A stretch of 64,000 nt of DNA from Candidatus Jettenia sp. (GTDB lineage: Bacteria; Planctomycetota; Brocadiia; Brocadiales; Brocadiaceae), in assembly GCA_021650895.1 (NCBI GenBank), contig CP091278.1, positions 3,625,659 to 3,689,658 of the forward strand, read 5' to 3'. Below the pieces are notes generated by a model, which worked only from the letters and a program-made list of their open reading frames with translations, had not been told where the DNA came from and ran no database searches. Below are positions 58,544 to 64,000 of this stretch, piece after piece (position 1 is the stretch's first letter; each line of letters opens with the position of its first letter). The position numbers and the translations under genes were made by a program.

Positions 58544-59284
58544 CTATAAATTTTGCTGCACGGATGCGCCGCGTACAAAGGTATCTCTTGTATGTGCCTT
58601 GTGGGTAATCTCTATACGTTCTCCTAAACTGCCAAATACGACTGTATGATCGCCTATAACATCTCCACTCCGGATTGCATGTATACCTATCTGGTTTACA
58701 GGTCGTTCACCGGATATACCATGACGGCCATAAATAACGTCTTTACCCGTTTCCCTCCCCGTTGCTTCACAGATCTTCTCAGCAAGCCGCAAGGCTGTAC
58801 CACTGGGGGCATCTTTTTTAAATCTATGGTGTGTTTCCAGAATCTCTATATCAAAATCATTTCCCAGCAGCTTTGCAGCTTTAGCTACAAGATCAAATAT
58901 AACATGAACACCTACACTCATATTGGGTGAAACGAGACACGGAATCTGTTGGGAGATACGGTGTATTTTCTCATAGTGTTGTGTGTTCAACCCTGTGGTA
59001 CCAAGAACGACAGCCGTATTCTTTTTTGCACAAATTTCAGCAATGTTGATCGCTGATTCGGGTGATGAGAAGTCGATTAAGACATGTGCATACGTATCTA
59101 AAAATGGGGTAATTTTGATACCAGTTTCCCCGCATCCTGCAATTGAACCTATATCTTTCCCAAGGGAGGGATGTCCAATCCTTTCCAATGCTCCTACCAA
59201 TTTTAACTCAGGATCCTCAATGACAAGAGTGGCAATTCTTGATCCCATTCTGCCACAAGCACCATTTACAGCAATAGTAATCAT
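58544..59284 (-). CDS. dapB: 4-hydroxy-tetrahydrodipicolinate reductase
   Basis: 246 residues from the ATG at 59284 (an upstream in-frame start adds 22 unlike residues). The NADPH-binding start VNGACGRMGSRI, LIDFSSPESAI, GTTGLN and the substrate site ETHHRFKKDAPSGTALRLAE are all present. It acts in the lysine/diaminopimelate pathway that feeds peptidoglycan and lysine. It lies 31 bp after the rhomboid gene. Confidence 0.96.
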   Translation of the reverse strand: MITIAVNGACGRMGSRIATLVIEDPELKLVGALERIGHPSLGKDIGSIAGCGETGIKITPFLDTYAHVLIDFSSPESAINIAEICAKKNTAVVLGTTGLNTQHYEKIHRISQQIPCLVSPNMSVGVHVIFDLVAKAAKLLGNDFDIEILETHHRFKKDAPSGTALRLAEKICEATGRETGKDVIYGRHGISGERPVNQIGIHAIRSGDVIGDHTVVFGSLGERIEITHKAHTRDTFVRGASVQQNL

Positions 59285-59315
59285 TCTCTCTTTATCCTGT
59301 AACAATCCAATGAAT

Positions 59316-60185
59316 TTAATCCTTATTTTTTTTATACCACTTACTGGCACTTTTAAGAAAGCTGCGTTCCCTGCGTGTTAAATTCTGCAAGCCTTCACGA
59401 TTTACCTTTTCAAGAATTTCATCCACTTTTGCACGCAGTTCCTGTTTTTTTACGATTTCTTTCTCATGCTGATACATCTGCCATTTTTGGAGATATTCCG
59501 TTACCCGATAAGAATATTGAACAAACAAAAATCCATAAACAAGGCCACCCAAATGGGCAAAATGTGCAATATTGTTATTCCTGGGGAGGATGCAGTTAAA
59601 GATCGTGATGCCCGTAAAAATCATGACTAAATATTTTGCTTTTATAGGGAAAAAGTAAAAGATTACCGTGCTGTTGGGAAAATACATTGCAAAAGCTATC
59701 TCAATGGCAAAGATAGCGCCAGAAGCCCCTACCATAGAAGCCCATGGCGTAAATATACAATTGCATATACCGGCAAAGATACCCGCGGTAAAATAGAGCG
59801 TTAAAAACCGACGAGAACCGAGAACCCGCTCAACCTCACTTCCAAACATCCAAAGCACTAACATATTAAAGATCAAATGCCATGGATTTGCTGTACTATG
59901 CAAAAACATGTAGGTAAAAAACTGCCATAGCCATCCATGTCCTAATGCATCAGGTGGATAAAGCCAAAATAATTTTGTAAATGTATCAAAAGCGGGATAA
60001 GACCACTGCTGTACTGGGGTGTACTCCACCTGTGATACTATGGTTTGGGGTGACCACTGAGAACTTACGGTCGAAAATAACAATTGAAGCATAAACACAC
60101 TGGCATTGGCAATGATCAAAACCATGATCACCTGTGTCCATTTGCTTCCAATATTTATTCCAAAAATGAGTCTGTTATTCCGCAT
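59316..60185 (-). CDS. Rhomboid-family intramembrane serine protease
   Basis: 289 residues with six or seven hydrophobic segments. Catalytic Ser in MVGASGAIFAIEIAF (GXSG) and His in NIAHFAHLGGLVYGFLF; HSTANPWHLIFNMLVLWMFG gives the conserved HXXXN region. The C-terminal tail of about 65 residues is charged and cytoplasmic (EKEIVKKQELRAKVDEILEK). The substrate is unknown. Confidence 0.9.
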   Translation of the reverse strand: MRNNRLIFGINIGSKWTQVIMVLIIANASVFMLQLLFSTVSSQWSPQTIVSQVEYTPVQQWSYPAFDTFTKLFWLYPPDALGHGWLWQFFTYMFLHSTANPWHLIFNMLVLWMFGSEVERVLGSRRFLTLYFTAGIFAGICNCIFTPWASMVGASGAIFAIEIAFAMYFPNSTVIFYFFPIKAKYLVMIFTGITIFNCILPRNNNIAHFAHLGGLVYGFLFVQYSYRVTEYLQKWQMYQHEKEIVKKQELRAKVDEILEKVNREGLQNLTRRERSFLKSASKWYKKNKD

Positions 60186-60275
60186 CCTTAATCATTTTTG
60201 TGAAGTACAGAAAATTACTATAGAAATATAGTATCCCTTTTTAGTGAAAAGTCAAGAATGTTATGTAGTAAGTTC

Positions 60276-61883
60276 TTATTTGATAAGGAGCTTTCTGAAA
60301 ATAAACATTCCACCCAGAAAAAGAATAATATCTGCGCCCCATAAGATGGGTATTACCGGCATTGATGTATTTTTTGTCAATGCAATTCCTGTTACTGCCA
60401 ATGGGTAATAGAGGAATAAAATTATCATAAAACTGGCGCCAAGCCCGACCATGAGATTCCCACTACGCAATTTGATGCCGAGTGGGATACCGATAATGAT
60501 GAAAACCAGGCAAGAAAGTGATTGCGATGCCCTTCTATGGATTGTAGTATCATTTTCGCGTATTGATTCTTCTTTGTCAATAATCTCTAAATCATCTTCA
60601 ATAATAGCGCTTTTTTTCAACAATATCTCTTGTTGTGCATCGATTTTAGCAATAGATTGTGAAAGTGAAGTAATGTTTTTCATCTCATCATTCTGTATCT
60701 TTTTGGCTGTGGCTGTATTTTGTTCGATGGCGTAAATCCTTTGCTTCTCCCTCTCAATCGTTTCCTTAATTTGCATGATCTTTTTATCTCTGTCTTCATT
60801 TATAGATGGACTTATCTTGTTTTGCTTCTTTAATCGAATTAAATTCTCATTGGAAACGAGGATGTAATTTTTAGCTATTTTATTCTCATTCTCAAATCCA
60901 TCAATTTTCGATTTTTGTCGTATCAGGTTCTCGTTTGATTGCTCTAATTCTATCATGAGCATTTTGCGTTTCCTCGATAAATCATCGTATTCTTCCTTGC
61001 ATGCAGCAAATTCTATTGCCAGTTTGTTATTATGCCTTTGGGAATTTGATGAGATTTTTGCATCTCTGACAACCTTTTTCAACTTTTTATTATCTTTACA
61101 AAGCTGGAATATTGTCATGTATTTTGTCGAAGAATCCCGTTTCTTTTCCTTTAATGAAATTTCAAAGGTAGTTTCATTAAATTCACCTAAACGAGGAGCT
61201 TCACCTATTTTTTTGTAATTAGGCTTGATAAATTCTCCGCGACGTAATGTAAGGAAGATCTTATTCTCGGCCTCATTCACTTTGATAAATCCCTCTTCAG
61301 CAAGGATAACATTGATTACATAATCATTCGCATATTCAATTACTGCTATGTCCTTATTAACATTATTCTCTACGCTTCCGATGTAGATTTGATAGGGATG
61401 AAGATCTAATTTCTTCTGGAAGGTTGCCAGGCTTCCTGTCAAAATATTATTTATTGCGCGCTCCTGTAATACGATCATTTTATAACATGATCGTGGTAAG
61501 ATCTCTGAGGATAGGGCTAACGTTATTAAGCTAAAGATAATCCCCATTGCTAAAATTGGTGTAATCATTTTATAAATATGAATACCACTTGCCTGGATTG
61601 CAATAATCTCACGATCGGCACTCATCCTTCCATAGGTCATAGCTGTAGCAGTCAATAAGGCTGAAGGTATAGAATAGGGGAAGGCCTGGATAAAGAGATG
61701 GATGATCAGTTCCCTAAGGGCAATAATATCTAGTCCCTTATGCAATAGCTGAATAGCGAATCCCAAAAATATCAGGAACTCAAAACATGCTAAGGATGGC
61801 AAAAACGTATAAAACCACTCTCTAACGAGATACCGTTGTAATGTTTTGTGAGAAAAAAAATTAGGCATTTTTACAGGAGGCAA
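60276..61883 (-). CDS. LptF/LptG-family permease with a large coiled-coil insert
   Basis: 535 residues against about 360-390 for the family. The N-terminal three membrane segments (KTLQRYLVREWFYTFLPSLA; SIPSALLTATAMTYGRMSAD) and the C-terminal three (QSLSCLVFIIIGIPLGIKLR; GNLMVGLGASFMI) match the YjgP/YjgQ permease fold. Between the periplasmic beta-jellyroll part and the last helices lies an extra stretch of about 170 residues (about 260-430), rich in Lys, Glu, Asn and Ile with coiled-coil character. LptFG extracts lipopolysaccharide for export. It begins 4 bp after PEP carboxylase. Confidence 0.85.
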   Translation of the reverse strand: MPPVKMPNFFSHKTLQRYLVREWFYTFLPSLACFEFLIFLGFAIQLLHKGLDIIALRELIIHLFIQAFPYSIPSALLTATAMTYGRMSADREIIAIQASGIHIYKMITPILAMGIIFSLITLALSSEILPRSCYKMIVLQERAINNILTGSLATFQKKLDLHPYQIYIGSVENNVNKDIAVIEYANDYVINVILAEEGFIKVNEAENKIFLTLRRGEFIKPNYKKIGEAPRLGEFNETTFEISLKEKKRDSSTKYMTIFQLCKDNKKLKKVVRDAKISSNSQRHNNKLAIEFAACKEEYDDLSRKRKMLMIELEQSNENLIRQKSKIDGFENENKIAKNYILVSNENLIRLKKQNKISPSINEDRDKKIMQIKETIEREKQRIYAIEQNTATAKKIQNDEMKNITSLSQSIAKIDAQQEILLKKSAIIEDDLEIIDKEESIRENDTTIHRRASQSLSCLVFIIIGIPLGIKLRSGNLMVGLGASFMIILFLYYPLAVTGIALTKNTSMPVIPILWGADIILFLGGMFIFRKLLIK

Positions 61884-61887
61884 ATCT

Positions 61888-63360
61888 TTATCCTAAGAAT
61901 CTTCTTATTTTTCCAGCAGCAATTATATTCTCTGTCATCGTTTCTTCTTTCTTAGCAAGGAAAGCCTCGATAATTTGCGAAGTATATTCACTATGGAGCA
62001 AATTCTCGGTGTATTTTATCATATCTAGTACTTTTTCGATCTCCTTTGCAATTTTTGGGGATATCAATTTTATGACATCTTTGTTATAATACGATGCAGC
62101 AAACGAGATATCTTCTAAAAAGTGCGGATATACCTCCTCAAGAAACAATAAATCTTTTTCCGTGAGATAATGTAATCCCAGGAGTTCTGGCGGCAATCCG
62201 ATTGAGTATAGCGATGCACAGAAAGAGATTACTCGTGGCAAGGTGACTCCTTTTACGTTTCTTGAATAACCGAAAAGGCCAATATGGAGTTTACGCATTC
62301 TCCGGCGTGGAACAAATCTGGCTATGTCATTGATTAAAGGTGCTAGATTGGTAATTTGTTCCCTGTATGCTGCCGCTAGTCTTTCTGTAATATCAAGCGC
62401 CTTTTCTTCCTGTATACCAGGAGGTGCTTTTCTCGTGTGATTGTTGATTTTTTCAATAGCATTTCTCACTTCTCCTTCATCATAATCATACTTGAAGGCC
62501 GATTGAATAGTGAAGGTTTGAACACTAGGGTATTCAGCCAGGCATTCATCCACGCTGAACGGTGTCAGATTACCCCGGAAAGGATTAGAACCTAATCCAA
62601 GAATGGGATAGATAGGTACCTTAATCCTTTCTTGCAATGCATACAATCTCTGGAGAGCAATTTTTACAACTAATATGGCCGGAAGCATACCGTAATTTAG
62701 TGCAGGATCAGAACGGCCGAGAAACACCCTCTGATGCGAGAATTGTTTGTCCTTAAGATAATTCTCTACCATAGTATCTGCAGAAAGCATATAAGGAATA
62801 TCCTCGAACAAAGGGATAACTTCTATCGTTTCAGGTTTAAATTCTCCGATCCATTCCTTTATGTTGATATCACTCTCAAAGCACTTCTTATGTTGTTTAC
62901 CTACAACAAAATCGCGATAATAGTAATATACCCGGTTAATAGATTCTGTGCTGGTGGTCATGGGAAGAATAACTTCTGAGATAGGGGGGATATTATCATT
63001 CCCGTAAAACAAACTTGCGGTATCATATGAACGTGGTGCGCTTTCCAGTGTTTCCAAAAGGATTTTTGCCTCACTTTTTTCAACCATAGGATTAGGTACC
63101 CGTAACGTAATAAAGAGGTCTTTGCCAATCCTGTTGTTTTTGAAAAAATTATCATAACGGGATAACAGTTTTTTTATGACAAACTCATCAACTTCTTTTC
63201 CCTCACAATCCCACATTTGTTCATCACAGTGCAGATGCGAGAACACGTAATATGCCTCCTTTATTTCATCCTCACCCCGAAAGGAAGTTCCCTCCGTAAA
63301 GAACGGCATAGTGACATTATCGGGATGCTGCGTGCTCATGGTTCTTGGTATTTTCTTCAT
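61888..63360 (-). CDS. ppcA: Phosphoenolpyruvate carboxylase, archaeal type
   Basis: 490 residues, close to the archaeal-type enzyme and half the length of the usual bacterial form. The signature MSTQHPDN follows the start; other marks are FLGRSDPALNYGM, GLGSNPFRGNLTP and RNVKGVTLPRVI. It fixes bicarbonate onto PEP to give oxaloacetate. With PEP synthase at 20 kb it can refill C4 acids from acetyl-CoA-derived pyruvate. The lptF-like gene follows after 4 bp. Confidence 0.93.
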   Translation of the reverse strand: MKKIPRTMSTQHPDNVTMPFFTEGTSFRGEDEIKEAYYVFSHLHCDEQMWDCEGKEVDEFVIKKLLSRYDNFFKNNRIGKDLFITLRVPNPMVEKSEAKILLETLESAPRSYDTASLFYGNDNIPPISEVILPMTTSTESINRVYYYYRDFVVGKQHKKCFESDINIKEWIGEFKPETIEVIPLFEDIPYMLSADTMVENYLKDKQFSHQRVFLGRSDPALNYGMLPAILVVKIALQRLYALQERIKVPIYPILGLGSNPFRGNLTPFSVDECLAEYPSVQTFTIQSAFKYDYDEGEVRNAIEKINNHTRKAPPGIQEEKALDITERLAAAYREQITNLAPLINDIARFVPRRRMRKLHIGLFGYSRNVKGVTLPRVISFCASLYSIGLPPELLGLHYLTEKDLLFLEEVYPHFLEDISFAASYYNKDVIKLISPKIAKEIEKVLDMIKYTENLLHSEYTSQIIEAFLAKKEETMTENIIAAGKIRRFLG

Positions 63361-63820
63361 AGGGGTAATTTCTTATCTCAAAGAGATATTTTCATCCAGT
63401 ATGTATTCTTAAAGTAATAACTATAAATTTTAAATTATATAAAAAAAAAAGGTATTTTCATTAAATTAATTTAAAAAATTTTAAATTAATAAGAGATTGT
63501 AAGGCCATTTTCTTTCATTTTCTTCAGACAAAAGATGAAATATTTCTATTGCATTTTTTCACAAAGGATTTGATAATTTCATTTTTTGTAACAACTCATA
63601 GAGTTACTTATAGAATTTTATTGAATTAAGATTATGATTCGGAGATGTAGTTATTGGACTATAGATAAGTCCTAAACTATTACGATTTCTACAATAACCA
63701 TACTGCGTTGTCAAGCTCCAAAACATATTTCTTACTTCCCTTATCCATAAAATGAAGTTATAATTAATTATTGATTTTAACAAAATACTATTTTTACCGT
63801 AACAAAATAGGAGAATGAGC
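63361..63820. other. Very AT-rich divergent intergenic region
   Basis: 460 bp with long A and T tracts between ppcA and the gene at the right edge. No supported gene; a minus-strand frame at 63604-63861 overlaps the start of the plus-strand gene and has no family resemblance. Promoters of both flanking genes are expected here. Confidence 0.5.
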
Positions 63821-64000
63821 ATGTCCAATGAGTATTTTACACATGGGAATAAGCTCGACACCAGCGAACTTATATCTCTTGTTAATACTGAACAATACGA
63901 TAGATTAGAGGAAGTATGGCTGGGAATTATCGAATCGAATAATAAAAATCTCCAAACGCTCTTCGAGGTAGTTGATTTACTTGCAAAACGGGAAGAGAAG
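63821..64000 (+). CDS. Start of a gene running off the window, possibly a long GreA-type protein
   Basis: ATG at 63821 with AGGAG upstream; 60 codons are visible, starting MSNEYFTHGNKLDTSELISL and ending NLQTLFEVVDLLAKREEK. The helical, acidic start recalls the N-terminal extension of long GreA-type transcription factors in spirochaetes and planctomycetes, but this cannot be settled from 60 residues. Confidence 0.5.
   Translation, partial: MSNEYFTHGNKLDTSELISLVNTEQYDRLEEVWLGIIESNNKNLQTLFEVVDLLAKREEK

Noticed and set aside
58336-58578. An 80-codon minus-strand frame overlapping the end of dapB
   Set aside because: It overlaps a secure gene and has no recognisable content.
63604-63861. An 85-codon minus-strand frame in the right intergenic region
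   Set aside because: Very AT-rich, no family resemblance, and overlaps the better-supported plus-strand start at 63821.

Overview
The window looks like chromosome from a planctomycete of the anammox group (order Brocadiales). This is inference from gene content. The supporting genes are an N-type ATPase operon, the small basic protein typical of the Planctomycetes-Verrucomicrobia-Chlamydiae group, an archaeal-type PEP carboxylase, PKD/SBBP surface proteins with a Cys-containing C-terminal module, and many G-rich short repeats. No rRNA gene or hydrazine-metabolism gene is present to confirm it.

Layout. (1) 1-2.9 kb is an accessory scar: the end of a TolC-like gene, a broken integron-type integrase, a small toxin-antitoxin-like gene set, and the 3' half of a tRNA-Pro beside a second broken tyrosine integrase. 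(2) 2.9-10.5 kb is a complete N-ATPase operon, atpDCQRBEFAG. It carries a palindromic repeat between atpQ and atpR, and the last gene, atpG, is set apart by about 690 bp of nested repeats. (3) 10.5-29.4 kb is a plus-strand run joining sugar metabolism (PfkB, TreT, GAPDH, PEP synthase, GalT-like) to envelope and stress functions (site-2 protease with CBS domains, two BON proteins, PRC-barrel protein, HtrA, DUF2267, Ca-type P-ATPase). (4) 29.5-37.4 kb is accessory: cspA with a terminator-like leader, a fascin-like beta-trefoil protein, PKD/FG-GAP proteins, most of them broken, and two copies of a 190-bp MITE. (5) 37.5-44.7 kb, minus strand: ligA, tldD, two PilT-type ATPases, tldE and tRNA-Leu. 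(6) 45-47.3 kb, plus strand: a SPOR-like protein, the small basic protein and an aminotransferase. (7) 47.5-55 kb is a graveyard of toxin-antitoxin modules (PIN/AbrB, HicAB, DUF4160/DUF2442) and transposase remnants around one intact sigma-54 activator. (8) 55-63.4 kb, minus strand: PEP carboxylase, LptF/G-like permease, rhomboid, dapB, clpB and a TlpA-like thioredoxin. A plus-strand gene runs off the right end.

The least explained structure is the repeat system. One family (called M2 here) has 17-bp terminal inverted repeats and leaves 11-bp target duplications; its copies sit inside other palindromic repeats and carry further repeats inside themselves. A second family (M1, TA target duplication) has cut a DUF4160 gene exactly in two. 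A third repeat (R3) forms the upstream region, and possibly the first codons, of the sigma-54 activator. Frameshifts and stop codons are common in the accessory parts. Some may be assembly errors, so those calls need read support. All calls were made by eye, with no database search.
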